A DNA stretch of 64,000 bases, from positions 1 through 64,000 of the forward strand of contig JAKBZN010000013.1 of the NCBI GenBank assembly GCA_021842465.1, in the 5' to 3' direction. Both the position numbers and the translations under genes were made by a program. Every line of letters begins with the position of its first letter. Positions within the stretch are counted from its first letter, which is position 1. The notes beneath the pieces are model-generated. The model made no database searches. It saw nothing but the letters and a program-made list of their open reading frames with translations, and was not told where the DNA came from. Of this stretch, positions 21,553-29,841 are shown one piece after another. The DNA is from Pseudomonadota bacterium. Its GTDB lineage: Bacteria; Pseudomonadota; Gammaproteobacteria; Burkholderiales; Burkholderiaceae_F.

Positions 21553-22848
21553 ATGGCCGCGCAGTTCTTTTCCGCGCTGGCCGACAACGCCATCCTGATC
21601 GCGGCCTTCGCGCTGCTCGAGGAAACGCACGCCCCCGAGGCGATGCGGCCGATGCTCAAGCTGTTCTTCTTCTTTTCCTACGTCGCGCTGGCGGCGTTCG
21701 TCGGCGCCTTCGCCGACTCGCGGCCGAAAGGGCGGGTGATGTTCCTCGCCAACGCGGTCAAGTTCGTCGGCGGAGTCCTCATGCTCGCGACCCCGCACCC
21801 GCTGCTCGCGTATGCGGTGATCGGGTTCGGTGCGGCCGCATATTCACCGGCCAAGTACGGCATCATCACCGAGATGCTGCCGCCGGAGCGGCTGGTCGCC
21901 GCAAACGGGTGGATCGAGACCCTCACCATCGGCGCCGTGGTCTTTGGCGCGCTGCTGGGCGGCGTCCTCGTCTCGACGCGGTTCGCGTCGGTCGCCGCGC
22001 CCTACATCGCGACGCTGCACTGGTCGGTCGCGCACTTGGCCATCGCCCTGGTGTGCCTGCTCTACGGTCTGGCGGCGCTCATCAACCTGGCGATTCCGGA
22101 TACCGGAGTCCGCTATGCCCCACAGCAGCACACGCCGGCGAAGCTGCTCGCGGACTTCGGCCATTGCCTGCGTGTTCTGTGGCGCGACAAGCTGGGACAG
22201 ATCTCCCTCGCCGTGACCACGCTGTTCTGGGGCGCGGGCGCAACACTGCAGTTGCTGGTGATCGCCTGGGCCAAGGATGCCCTGCACATGGGACTCGCAC
22301 GCGCCGCCATCCTGCAGGCGGTGACGGCGATCGGGGTCGCGGCGGGCGCCATCGCCGCCGCGAGCGCGGTATCCCTGCGCCGCTCGCTGCGCGTGCTGCC
22401 GGTCGGCGTGATGATGGGGGCGTTGGTCGTTCTGGTCGCCCTGGTCGACTTCCGCGCGTTCCCCGACGGCGGCATCCACCTCGCCGGACTCCACGTCGAC
22501 TGGGCGATCCTCACGGCGATCGGGCTGATGCTGCTGGTGGGCGCGATGGCCGGGTTCTTCGTGGTGCCGATGAACGCCCTGCTGCAGCACCGCGGCTATG
22601 TGCTGCTATCGGCGGGACACTCGATCGCCGTGCAGAACTTCAACGAAAACCTCGGCATCCTCGCCATGTCGGGCATCTACGCCGCCCTGCTCTCCTTGGG
22701 AATGTCGGCGCGCGGCAGCATGATCCTGTTCGGCGTGTTCGTGTCCGCCACCATGTCGCTGGTGATCGTACGTCACCGGCAGAACCAGCGTCGCCTCGAT
22801 TCGGAAGCGCTCATCGGCGACGCCCATCACGGACTTTGTTCGGAATAG
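21553..22848 (+). CDS. lplT: Lysophospholipid transporter LplT
   Basis: MFS protein that flips lysophospholipids to the inner leaflet for re-acylation. It shows the family opening FYTVMAAQFFSALADNAIL, the signature PAKYGIITEMLPPE and about twelve membrane segments. The ATG at 21553 is the first standard in-frame start that does not run deep into the antisense of alr, but family members begin about ten residues earlier. An ATC at 21520 with GGGAGA about 7 bases upstream would restore that N-terminus. No acyltransferase domain is fused. The 3' end overlaps udg by 22 bases tail to tail. Confidence 0.92.
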   Translation: MAAQFFSALADNAILIAAFALLEETHAPEAMRPMLKLFFFFSYVALAAFVGAFADSRPKGRVMFLANAVKFVGGVLMLATPHPLLAYAVIGFGAAAYSPAKYGIITEMLPPERLVAANGWIETLTIGAVVFGALLGGVLVSTRFASVAAPYIATLHWSVAHLAIALVCLLYGLAALINLAIPDTGVRYAPQQHTPAKLLADFGHCLRVLWRDKLGQISLAVTTLFWGAGATLQLLVIAWAKDALHMGLARAAILQAVTAIGVAAGAIAAASAVSLRRSLRVLPVGVMMGALVVLVALVDFRAFPDGGIHLAGLHVDWAILTAIGLMLLVGAMAGFFVVPMNALLQHRGYVLLSAGHSIAVQNFNENLGILAMSGIYAALLSLGMSARGSMILFGVFVSATMSLVIVRHRQNQRRLDSEALIGDAHHGLCSE

Positions 22849-23591
22849 ACGCGCCGGGCCAGGCACAGGTCTTCCCATGCCTTGGCCTTGTCGCCGGGAG
22901 TGCGCAGCAGATACGCCGGGTGATAGGTGACGACGACCGGGATCCGGAGGTCGCCGCGCACGAACTCGTGGGCGCGCCCGCGCAGCGAGCCGATCGATCC
23001 CTCGGTCTCCAGCAGGGTCTGCGCCGCGAAGCGGCCCATCGCAACCAGAATGCGGGGCCGCAGCAGTTCGATCTGCCGCAGCAGAAACGGCGCGCAGCGC
23101 GCCACCTCCTCGGCATCCGGATTCCGGTTTCCCGGCGGCCGACACTTGATCACGTTGCCGATGTAGACCGCCTCCCGGACCGACGGCGCGTCATCGCGCG
23201 CGCGACCGAGCCCCGCCGCCGCCAACATGTTGTCGAGGAGGCGGCCCGCCTGTCCCACGAACGGCTCGCCCTGCGCGTCTTCTTCCGCGCCCGGCGCCTC
23301 GCCGACGAACATCCACCGCGCATCGCGGCTTCCCACGCCGAAAACCGTCTGCGTGCGCGAGCGGCAGAGCCCACAGGCGGTGCAGTTGCGCACCGCCTGC
23401 TCCAGGCCGTCCCAATCCAGGGTCTCCACGTCGGCCACCGTTGGCGCCGCCGGATCCGGTGATGCGGCAGCGCGCGGGGCAGAACGCGGTTCCGCCGGCG
23501 CGGCGAATCCGCCCGGGTCGCGCACCCGCCAGACCGGTCCGAGGCCCAGGAGCTGGGCCAGGCGAATCTGCTGCGGGTTCCCGTTCCGCAT
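22827..23591 (-). CDS. Family 4 uracil-DNA glycosylase (4Fe-4S)
   Basis: Removes uracil from DNA formed by cytosine deamination. Cluster ligands are visible: Cys70 and/or Cys73 and Cys76 in NCTACGLC, and Cys150 and Cys166 spaced by 15 residues as in family 4. The active-site loops GEAPGAEED and HPAYLLR are present. At 254 residues it has an extra Pro/Ala-rich N-terminal region of about 50 residues before the domain, common in proteobacterial versions. Its ATG overlaps the rimI stop (TGATG), so it is the last gene of the tsaB-rimI-udg operon. Confidence 0.95.
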   Translation of the reverse strand: MRNGNPQQIRLAQLLGLGPVWRVRDPGGFAAPAEPRSAPRAAASPDPAAPTVADVETLDWDGLEQAVRNCTACGLCRSRTQTVFGVGSRDARWMFVGEAPGAEEDAQGEPFVGQAGRLLDNMLAAAGLGRARDDAPSVREAVYIGNVIKCRPPGNRNPDAEEVARCAPFLLRQIELLRPRILVAMGRFAAQTLLETEGSIGSLRGRAHEFVRGDLRIPVVVTYHPAYLLRTPGDKAKAWEDLCLARRVYSEQSP

Positions 23592-24082
23592 CACAACCGC
23601 ACCCGCATCACCAACGCATCCTCCCGACCGTGGTGGTCGGGATAGTAGCCACGGCGGCGGCCGATCGTCCGGAAACCGTAGTTGCGGTAGAGATGCAGGG
23701 CGGCCGTGTTGCTGGGACGCACCTCGAGCAACATCGTTGCCGCACCGTACTCGCGCATGGACTGCGCCATCCAGTCGAGCATCCGCGCGCCATAGCCTTG
23801 CCGCTGGTACGGAATGTCGACGCCGAGATTGAGCAGATGCGCCTCGTCCACCGCCAGCATCGCCACGGCATAGGCGATCACCGACGAATCGGCGTCTTCC
23901 AGGATCCAGCCGCTGTAGCCGGAGCGCAAGGCATCGACGAAGTTGCCGGGGGTCCACGGAAACGGGTAGATCCGCTGCTCCACCGCCATCACGTCGGCAA
24001 TCCGGTCGGGCGTGAACGGCACGAAGCGCACCGCGCCGGCCACCGAACCCGCATCCGCCGCACGCTGGACCTGCGCATTCAT
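23591..24082 (-). CDS. rimI: Ribosomal protein S18 alanine N-acetyltransferase
   Basis: GNAT acetyltransferase of 163 residues. The acetyl-CoA loop is [11 protein letters not shown] and the C-terminal motif [19 protein letters not shown] is typical of RimI. An N-terminal extension of about 18 residues precedes the fold. The ATG overlaps the tsaB stop by four bases (ATGA). Pairing with tsaB is a very common arrangement, supporting RimI over other GNAT families. Confidence 0.95.
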   Translation of the reverse strand: MNAQVQRAADAGSVAGAVRFVPFTPDRIADVMAVEQRIYPFPWTPGNFVDALRSGYSGWILEDADSSVIAYAVAMLAVDEAHLLNLGVDIPYQRQGYGARMLDWMAQSMREYGAATMLLEVRPSNTAALHLYRNYGFRTIGRRRGYYPDHHGREDALVMRVRL

Positions 24083-24816
24083 GCCCGGTCTCCGCGCGCC
24101 CGTCGTTCGGCGGCTCGTTCGGCCACCGTCTTGGCGACCTGGTCGCGGACGTAGACCGGCAACGCCTGCTCCGGCGCCACGCCAAGTCCGGACGCCGCGG
24201 CGCGCTGCGCCCAGCGCGCGATCGCCTCGGCATCGCCGCAGGCATCGCGCAGCGGCGGAAGAAAGTCGGGGGTCCAATGTGCGGCGAGCCATTGCGCGTC
24301 GCCCGCAACCGCATCCACGCGCGCCCGGGCCACCCGGCCCGGCAGATCCTGCAGATCGCACAGGAACGGCGGCTCCACTTCCGTCCAATCGAGCCCACTG
24401 CCTTCCAGCACGGCCGAGTACGCCTGCCCCATTCGGGCATCGGTCGCGCAGAACACGCGCGACGGCTTCTGGCGCCCCGGCGCGCCGGCATCGGCCGCGA
24501 CCGCCAAAGCCAGCAGGCTGCCAACCGGAAGCACCGGCTTCTCGCTCGCCCAGGACAGGCCCTGCGCCACGGTGCATGCGACGCGCACGCCGGTGAAGGA
24601 CCCCGGCCCCGCGCCGAACGCGAAGGCGGTGCAGTCCTCGACCGCCAGACCGGCATCGCGCAGCACCGAATCCATCAGCGGCAGCACGTGCTCCAGGTGG
24701 GTGTCGCCTTCCACGCCGCGGCGGACGAGCACGCGTTCGCCGCGGGCCACGGCCACGGAACAGCGCGCGCCGGCGGTATCGAGGGCGAGAATAATCGGAT
24801 CGGCGGAACGGGACAT
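24079..24816 (-). CDS. tsaB: tRNA threonylcarbamoyladenosine biosynthesis protein TsaB
   Basis: Scaffold partner of TsaD in t6A37 modification of ANN-decoding tRNAs. The 245 residues start with the ILALDTAGARCSVAV strand of the ASKHA fold. They contain the conserved GAGPGSFTGVR segment, which marks TsaB rather than TsaD (no metal-binding histidines). It is followed by rimI and udg with stop/start overlaps and begins 7 bases after the small exported protein gene. Confidence 0.96.
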   Translation of the reverse strand: MSRSADPIILALDTAGARCSVAVARGERVLVRRGVEGDTHLEHVLPLMDSVLRDAGLAVEDCTAFAFGAGPGSFTGVRVACTVAQGLSWASEKPVLPVGSLLALAVAADAGAPGRQKPSRVFCATDARMGQAYSAVLEGSGLDWTEVEPPFLCDLQDLPGRVARARVDAVAGDAQWLAAHWTPDFLPPLRDACGDAEAIARWAQRAAASGLGVAPEQALPVYVRDQVAKTVAERAAERRARGDRA

Positions 24817-24823
24817 CCGGCGA

Positions 24824-25207
24824 TTATCGCGCCGAACCGTCCTGTCCCGGATTCCATGACTGCTGGGCGCGGATTTGGTCGCGAAGAACCTTGCGCTGCT
24901 CGGGCGTCAGATCGCCCGCCGCGGCGCCGTGGCCGGCGGCCGCTGCACCGGGGGGCGCCGTGCCGACGAGCTCATTGCGCTGTTCCTGACTCCACCGGCG
25001 GATCGATTCACGATCGGATGGGGCGAGATCGCCCGGCTTGCCGTCACTTGCCGCGGGTGCCGACCCCGGTGGCGGGACGGCCAACAGCCCTTCCCCCCAG
25101 GCCGCCGGCAGCAAAACGCCCAAGCCGAGGCACAGCAGCCCCCGCGCCAGCCGCGGATGCCGGCCGGGGAAACAATGCAAGCGGTGGCGGACGCGAGGAA
25201 AGCCCAT
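24824..25207 (-). CDS. Small exported protein of unknown function
   Basis: 127 residues. A basic N-terminus followed by a hydrophobic stretch (LARGLLCLGLGVLLPAAWG) looks like a signal peptide. The mature part is Ala/Gly/Pro-rich and ends in a helical LTPEQRKVLRDQIRAQQ segment, a motif seen in small periplasmic proteins of betaproteobacteria. The ATG at 25207 is chosen because the signal sequence follows it; the frame is open further up but would overlap the ompR start. No good ribosome site is seen. It precedes tsaB by 7 bases and is likely the first gene of that operon. Confidence 0.65.
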   Translation of the reverse strand: MGFPRVRHRLHCFPGRHPRLARGLLCLGLGVLLPAAWGEGLLAVPPPGSAPAASDGKPGDLAPSDRESIRRWSQEQRNELVGTAPPGAAAAGHGAAAGDLTPEQRKVLRDQIRAQQSWNPGQDGSAR

Positions 25208-25331
25208 CGATGATCGGAACGGATACGGCACACGCAGATTATGGGAAATAGAGCATCGCACACCGTAAGGAGGAATTCTGTAACACTTTGTGCTCGGAAG
25301 CCATGAGAAAATCGCAGACACCGTAGTATTC

Positions 25332-26063
25332 ATGGCGATGGACAGACCCGCTTCCTACAAGATTCTCGTCGTCGACGACGATCAGCGCTTGCGCGATCTG
25401 CTGCGCCGCTACCTCGGCGAAAACGGATTCGCCGTGTCGGCCGTCGAATCGGCGCAGGCGATGAGCAAACTCTGGCTGCGCGAGCGCTTCGACATCCTCA
25501 TTCTCGACCTGATGATGCCCGGCGAGGACGGAATGTCGGTATTGCGCCGCATGCGCGAAGGCAACGACAACACGCCGGTCATCATGCTCACCGCCAAGGG
25601 CGGCGAGGGCGACCGCATCGCGGGACTGGAGGGCGGGGCCGACGACTATCTGCCCAAGCCGTTCAATCCGCGCGAACTGCTGGCCCGAATCCACGCCGTG
25701 CTGCGCCGCAGGGCGCCGGCCGAAGCGCCGGGCGCTCCGAGCCAGGAACCGATGCGGATCGAGTTCGGCGCGTTCTCACTCGATCTCGCCACACGCACGC
25801 TTACCAAAGACGGCGAGGCGGTACCGCTGACGACCGGCGAATTCGCGGTACTCAAGGCGTTCGCGCGCCATCCCAAGACGCCGCTGTCGCGCGAAAAACT
25901 GATGGAAATGGCACGCGGGCGGGAATACGAAGCCTTCGACCGCAGCCTGGACGTGCAGATCTCGCGTCTGCGCAAACTGATCGAGCCCGACCCCGGCAAG
26001 CCGCGCTACATCCAGACGGTATGGGGTCTGGGATACGTCTTCGTTCCGGACGGGACCGCATAG
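25332..26063 (+). CDS. ompR: OmpR-family response regulator
   Basis: Two-component DNA-binding regulator of 243 residues. The receiver domain has the acidic pair VDDD, the phospho-acceptor aspartate in ILDLMMPGEDG and the KPFNPREL lysine. The C-terminal winged helix contains RSLDVQISRLRKLIE and WGLGYVFVPDG, closest to OmpR. The sensor kinase follows after 30 bases. It is divergent from the small exported protein gene. No strong ribosome site precedes the ATG; a second ATG follows two codons later. Confidence 0.93.
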   Translation: MAMDRPASYKILVVDDDQRLRDLLRRYLGENGFAVSAVESAQAMSKLWLRERFDILILDLMMPGEDGMSVLRRMREGNDNTPVIMLTAKGGEGDRIAGLEGGADDYLPKPFNPRELLARIHAVLRRRAPAEAPGAPSQEPMRIEFGAFSLDLATRTLTKDGEAVPLTTGEFAVLKAFARHPKTPLSREKLMEMARGREYEAFDRSLDVQISRLRKLIEPDPGKPRYIQTVWGLGYVFVPDGTA

Positions 26064-26093
26064 GCGGGCATCCTCGGCCCCCGGTTTCCCGCA

Positions 26094-27416
26094 ATGAAGT
26101 TCCGATCCCCGCCGCTGTTCTGGCGCACGTTCCTGCTGATCCTCTCACTGGAACTCCTCACGATGGCGGCGGCGGTGCCCGCCATCCGCATGGCCGAGCG
26201 CGAGCCGCGCGCGCACCGGCTGGCGCAGCAACTGATTTCCCTCGTCGAAACCACCCGCATCGCGCTGGTGTATTCCGACCCAACGCGGCGCGGTGCGCTG
26301 CTCTCCGCGCTGGTCGAGAACGAGCATGTCCGTGTACTGCCCCGCGACCCGACCGACGCGGTGCTGCCGCTGCGCGACGGCCCGTTCCTGAATCTCGCGC
26401 AACAGGAGGTGCGCCAGGAACTCGGCGCGGACACGCGCTTCGCATCGCGCGTCAACGGCGTGCGCGGATTCTGGATCAGCTTCTCGATCGACGGCGATGC
26501 CTACTGGGTATTCATCAGCCGCGCCATGTTGCAACACACACTGGGCTACGGCTGGTTGGCGTGGGCGGCGGTAGCGTTCGGTTTCTCGCTGTTCGGCGCC
26601 GCGCTGTTCGCCCGCCATCTCAACCGGCCTCTCACCGAGTTGTCCAAGGCGGCGCGCGATCTTGGCAACTGGAAGATTCCGCAGCCGCTGCCTGCCGACA
26701 CCGGCCCCATCGAGATCCGCACCCTGAACGAAAGTTTCAACCGCATGGTGACGGACCTGAAGAAGATTGCCAGCGACCGCGCCGTGCTGCTCGCGGGGAT
26801 TTCCCACGACCTGCGCACACCGCTCACGCGGATGCGCCTGGAAGTCGAGATGAGCGGCCTGCCGGCGGAAACCCGCGACGCGATGGCGTCCGACCTCGAT
26901 CAAATGGACGACATCGTCCGGCAGTTCCTCGACTATGCCGTCCCCGCGCCGCAGCGGGACCCCGAACCGGTCGACCTCTCCGCCCTGCTCGCCGAGGCGC
27001 TCGGCCGCGCCCGCCTGGAGAACGCCCGCATCGTCGAGCGGATCGCGCCCGGCGTCGAAATCCGGGGATACCGGTCCGAAATCCTGCGGGCGATCGACAA
27101 TCTCCTCGCCAATGCGCACCGCTATGGACGGGACGCGGCGGGCAACCTCGACCTCGAAGTCACCCTGGCGCGCGAGGACCGCCATGTCGTGCTCGCCATC
27201 GCCGATCAGGGTCCGGGAATCCCGCCGGACGATGCGGCGCGGCTGGTGCGGCCGTTCGAACGCGGCAATCGCGCGCGCTCCGGCGCCGCCGGCGCGGGCC
27301 TCGGGCTCGCCATCGTCTCGCGGGTGGTGGCGCTGCATCAGGCCGCCCTTACGTTACTCCCGCAGACCCCGCACGGCCTGCGGGTGGAAATCCGTTTCTC
27401 CAACGCGCTACACTAG
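26094..27416 (+). CDS. envZ: EnvZ-like sensor histidine kinase
   Basis: Membrane sensor partner of the preceding regulator, 440 residues. It has a first membrane segment at about 9-30, a periplasmic region of about 125 residues and a second membrane segment near 157-178. A HAMP linker follows, then the phospho-acceptor histidine in LLAGISHDLRTPLTRMR. The ATPase domain has N, D and G boxes (NLLANAHRYG, ADQGPGIP, GAGLGLAI). All catalytic motifs are intact. The stimulus is unknown. The next gene starts only 38 bases on, so this pair may be transcribed into the downstream membrane cluster. Confidence 0.93.
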   Translation: MKFRSPPLFWRTFLLILSLELLTMAAAVPAIRMAEREPRAHRLAQQLISLVETTRIALVYSDPTRRGALLSALVENEHVRVLPRDPTDAVLPLRDGPFLNLAQQEVRQELGADTRFASRVNGVRGFWISFSIDGDAYWVFISRAMLQHTLGYGWLAWAAVAFGFSLFGAALFARHLNRPLTELSKAARDLGNWKIPQPLPADTGPIEIRTLNESFNRMVTDLKKIASDRAVLLAGISHDLRTPLTRMRLEVEMSGLPAETRDAMASDLDQMDDIVRQFLDYAVPAPQRDPEPVDLSALLAEALGRARLENARIVERIAPGVEIRGYRSEILRAIDNLLANAHRYGRDAAGNLDLEVTLAREDRHVVLAIADQGPGIPPDDAARLVRPFERGNRARSGAAGAGLGLAIVSRVVALHQAALTLLPQTPHGLRVEIRFSNALH

Positions 27417-27454
27417 CAGCCTTTCCGCAGCTTGAATCGCAGCGCGATCCTGCC

Positions 27455-28030
27455 ATGGCACCTGCATCCAAAGTGAAGATCATCCGGACCCCCGCCAAGG
27501 CTCCATCCCAGCTTCACGCCTCAGCCGCTTCTGCGCATCCGCAGCCGAAATACGCGCTGGGCGCGGCGGCGATCATGGTCGGCGCCTCGGTCAATTATTT
27601 CGGCGACCGCCTGCTCGGCGTAAAGCTCGAACTCTTCCACGGCATCTCGACGTTCAGCGTGCCGTGGGGCGTCGACCTCTTCATCGTCCCGTTTGTCGCC
27701 GGCCTCATCGTCGCCTGGATGTTCGGGCGCGGCGCGAAGTGGCTGGCGTATTTTCCGGCTGCGATCGTGCGCGTCATCGGTTATACGGAGTTGAGCTACG
27801 GCTTGGTGCCGATTCCTCCGGAGAATCGCCTGATCCCGATGGGTTGGTGGGGATTTTTCCTGATCCTGGCAGTGGAGTCCTGCGTATTCGGCGGCATCGG
27901 CGGCGAAGTCTTCATTCGCAGGATCTATCACCGCAAGGCGCAAGGCACCGCGGCAGCCGATCTGCCCAATCCCTGGATACCGCCAGCGCCAACGAAGCCG
28001 CACGGGCCGGAAGACCCGGCGAACCGCTAG
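27455..28030 (+). CDS. Four-helix membrane protein of unknown function
   Basis: 191 residues, not recognised. After a basic, Ala/Pro-rich N-terminus come about four hydrophobic segments (near 33-52, 70-90, 92-108 and 127-150), then a Pro-rich cytoplasmic-type tail. Notable features are NYFGDRLLG, PENRLIPMGWWGFF and a membrane-embedded glutamate (LAVESCVFGG). There is no heme, copper or iron-sulfur motif. It opens the run of membrane genes 27455-34882. No clear ribosome site precedes the ATG. Confidence 0.75.
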   Translation: MAPASKVKIIRTPAKAPSQLHASAASAHPQPKYALGAAAIMVGASVNYFGDRLLGVKLELFHGISTFSVPWGVDLFIVPFVAGLIVAWMFGRGAKWLAYFPAAIVRVIGYTELSYGLVPIPPENRLIPMGWWGFFLILAVESCVFGGIGGEVFIRRIYHRKAQGTAAADLPNPWIPPAPTKPHGPEDPANR

Positions 28031-28079
28031 CTTCCCCGCACCCCCGCTTTCCTTCCTTCCGTAAGGGCAATCGGCAAGA

Positions 28080-29171
28080 ATGGCTCGGAACGTAGTTCCC
28101 CCGACTCCTGAAGAGCGGGCCCGTCGCGCACAGTTCCTCCACGCGACCCTGATCACCTGCATCGTGCTGGCGTTCGTCGCGGGCAGCATCCACGTCGTAT
28201 TCCTGGGGTCGATGCGCATGACCCAGATGCGTGACAAGGCGACCTACGATCTGCGCGACGAAACCCGGCACGAGCGGGCCGCTGGCGAGGACATCACCAT
28301 CCACGAGAAGAACGAGAAGATCGCGAAACTCGGGGAAACGGAACGGGCCTACACCGTCGGCGAGGTGACCAACATGCTCTCGCACGAGCAGTGGGTTGAA
28401 CTCGACTCGATGGTGACCATTCCTGCCGGCACGTTCGAGATGGGCACCGATTACGCCCGTGCCGACGCGCAGGACAAGCCGATGCACAAGGTCTACCTGC
28501 CTGAGTACCGGATCGACAAATACCTCGTCACGAACGTACAGTATGCGCGATTCCTTGCCGCTACCGGACACCGCCCGCCGTCGAACTGGAAGGACGGCAA
28601 GATTCCGGCCGGCGAGTTGCTGCGCCCGGTCACCATGGTCGATTGGTTCGATGCCGAGGCATATGCCCGCTGGGCGGGAGAGCGGCTTCCGACCGAAGCC
28701 GAATGGGAAAAGGCCGCGCGTGGCACCGACGGACGCCGTTGGCCCTGGGGCAATTTAATGGACCCCGCGCGCCTGAACACCTACTACAGCGTTGGTTCGA
28801 CCACGGACGTCGACCACTACAAGAACGGCGAGAGCCCCTACGGGGTCTTCGACATGGCAGGCAACGTCGAGGAATGGGTGCAGGACGACTTCCTCCCGTA
28901 TAAGGGATCGCATGCTCCTGCCGAGATCTTCCAGGGGCATCTTGCCGAAGGGCAGACCCCGGAGGACCGCGACATGAAGATCAGCGAGTTCGTCCCCATC
29001 TACAACCGGCATTACAAGGTGCTGCGCGGCGGATCGTGGAAGAGCGACCCGTTCTCGACCTCGACCTACCATCGCAACTACGACTGGCCCAATTACATGT
29101 CGGACTTTTTCGGATTCCGTTGCGCCACCAGCGCGGGCGGACCGAGGCGAGACCTCGATGCAAATCAATAA
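28080..29171 (+). CDS. Membrane-anchored FGE/SUMF1-fold protein, catalytic cysteines absent
   Basis: 363 residues: one membrane segment at about 21-43, a charged helical linker, then an FGE-sulfatase-type domain (about 109-352). Fold markers are IPAGTFEMGTDYA, RLPTEAEWEKAARG, YGVFDMAGNVEEW, LRGGSW and GFRCATS. In true formylglycine-generating enzymes a redox cysteine pair follows the GGS(W/Y) motif; here that stretch reads KSDPFSTSTYHR. The only cysteines are Cys27 in the membrane helix and Cys348. It is thus unlikely to make formylglycine and may be structural or use another chemistry, as other members of the fold do. It overlaps the next gene by 14 bases. Confidence 0.88.
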   Translation: MARNVVPPTPEERARRAQFLHATLITCIVLAFVAGSIHVVFLGSMRMTQMRDKATYDLRDETRHERAAGEDITIHEKNEKIAKLGETERAYTVGEVTNMLSHEQWVELDSMVTIPAGTFEMGTDYARADAQDKPMHKVYLPEYRIDKYLVTNVQYARFLAATGHRPPSNWKDGKIPAGELLRPVTMVDWFDAEAYARWAGERLPTEAEWEKAARGTDGRRWPWGNLMDPARLNTYYSVGSTTDVDHYKNGESPYGVFDMAGNVEEWVQDDFLPYKGSHAPAEIFQGHLAEGQTPEDRDMKISEFVPIYNRHYKVLRGGSWKSDPFSTSTYHRNYDWPNYMSDFFGFRCATSAGGPRRDLDANQ

Positions 29172-29418
29172 CATCATGCGGCGCTGCGCCACCGCGGCCT
29201 CCGGCGCGGCGCTGTTGCCGTCACCGGCATTCGCGGCGGTCAACAGCTACCGCTTCATGCACGTCACGATCAACACACCGTGGCACATCTTCCTGTTCCT
29301 GATGATCGGGGTGTTCGCGCCCTTCATTCTCATGATCGTGCTGATGTGGCGTTACTCCTTCGGCAAGAAAAAGCCGCAGACCCCCAACCCGAGCGCGCGA
29401 CAATCGACGGATAAATGA
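29158..29418 (+). CDS. Small single-span membrane protein
   Basis: 86 residues, not recognised. A signal-peptide-like N-terminus (to about PAFA) is followed by a short external stretch, a membrane segment (about 43-64) and a basic Lys-rich tail (FGKKKP). It overlaps the FGE-fold gene by 14 bases and the next gene by 4 (ATGA). That makes translational coupling within the cluster likely. An in-frame ATG six codons later would remove the overlap with the FGE-fold gene. Confidence 0.72.
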   Translation: MQINNIMRRCATAASGAALLPSPAFAAVNSYRFMHVTINTPWHIFLFLMIGVFAPFILMIVLMWRYSFGKKKPQTPNPSARQSTDK

Positions 29419-29795
29419 TGCTGCAGAAATGGATTGCGACGCTCTTGCTGGCGTTCGCCGTGGGAACGATTTCGTGGCTGCCCTCGACATCCTGGGCAGC
29501 CGGTACCACCACGGACCAGCAGGTGATGAGCGGGTTTTCGCCCGAGGTCCAGAGCCAGAACACACTGGCGCCGCAGGTCTTCAACTCGAATGCCGACAAC
29601 ACCCGGCGCTGGGTGATGTTCGCGCTGGCCGTGCCCCTGCTCGTCCTGCTGCTGATCACGGGGGGGCTCGGGATCTCGATGGGCCTGTATGGCAAGGACC
29701 TGTTCCTTCCGCACCTGATCTTCGCAGGGCTATCGATCACGCTGGCGATTGCGCATGCGATCGTGGGGATCGTCTGGTTCCGACCGCATCTATAG
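29415..29795 (+). CDS. Small two-helix membrane protein with signal peptide
   Basis: 126 residues, not recognised. An N-terminal signal sequence ends near TSWA. An exported polar stretch of about 40 residues (TTDQQVMSGFSPEVQSQN) follows, then two membrane segments (about 67-88 and 97-120) and a short histidine-containing end. There are no cysteines and no heme motif. Coupled to the gene before by an ATGA overlap; 46 bases separate it from the large membrane protein gene. Confidence 0.75.
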   Translation: MMLQKWIATLLLAFAVGTISWLPSTSWAAGTTTDQQVMSGFSPEVQSQNTLAPQVFNSNADNTRRWVMFALAVPLLVLLLITGGLGISMGLYGKDLFLPHLIFAGLSITLAIAHAIVGIVWFRPHL

Positions 29796-29841
29796 GCACC
29801 CTGCCGACGCGACGGCCAGCAGCTTCGACCAGGGTGCTCGA

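Noticed and set aside
28080-29171. Ergothioneine synthase EgtB
   Set aside because: The FGE fold is shared, but the DinB-like N-terminal domain with its iron-binding histidines is missing and no EgtD-type gene is nearby.
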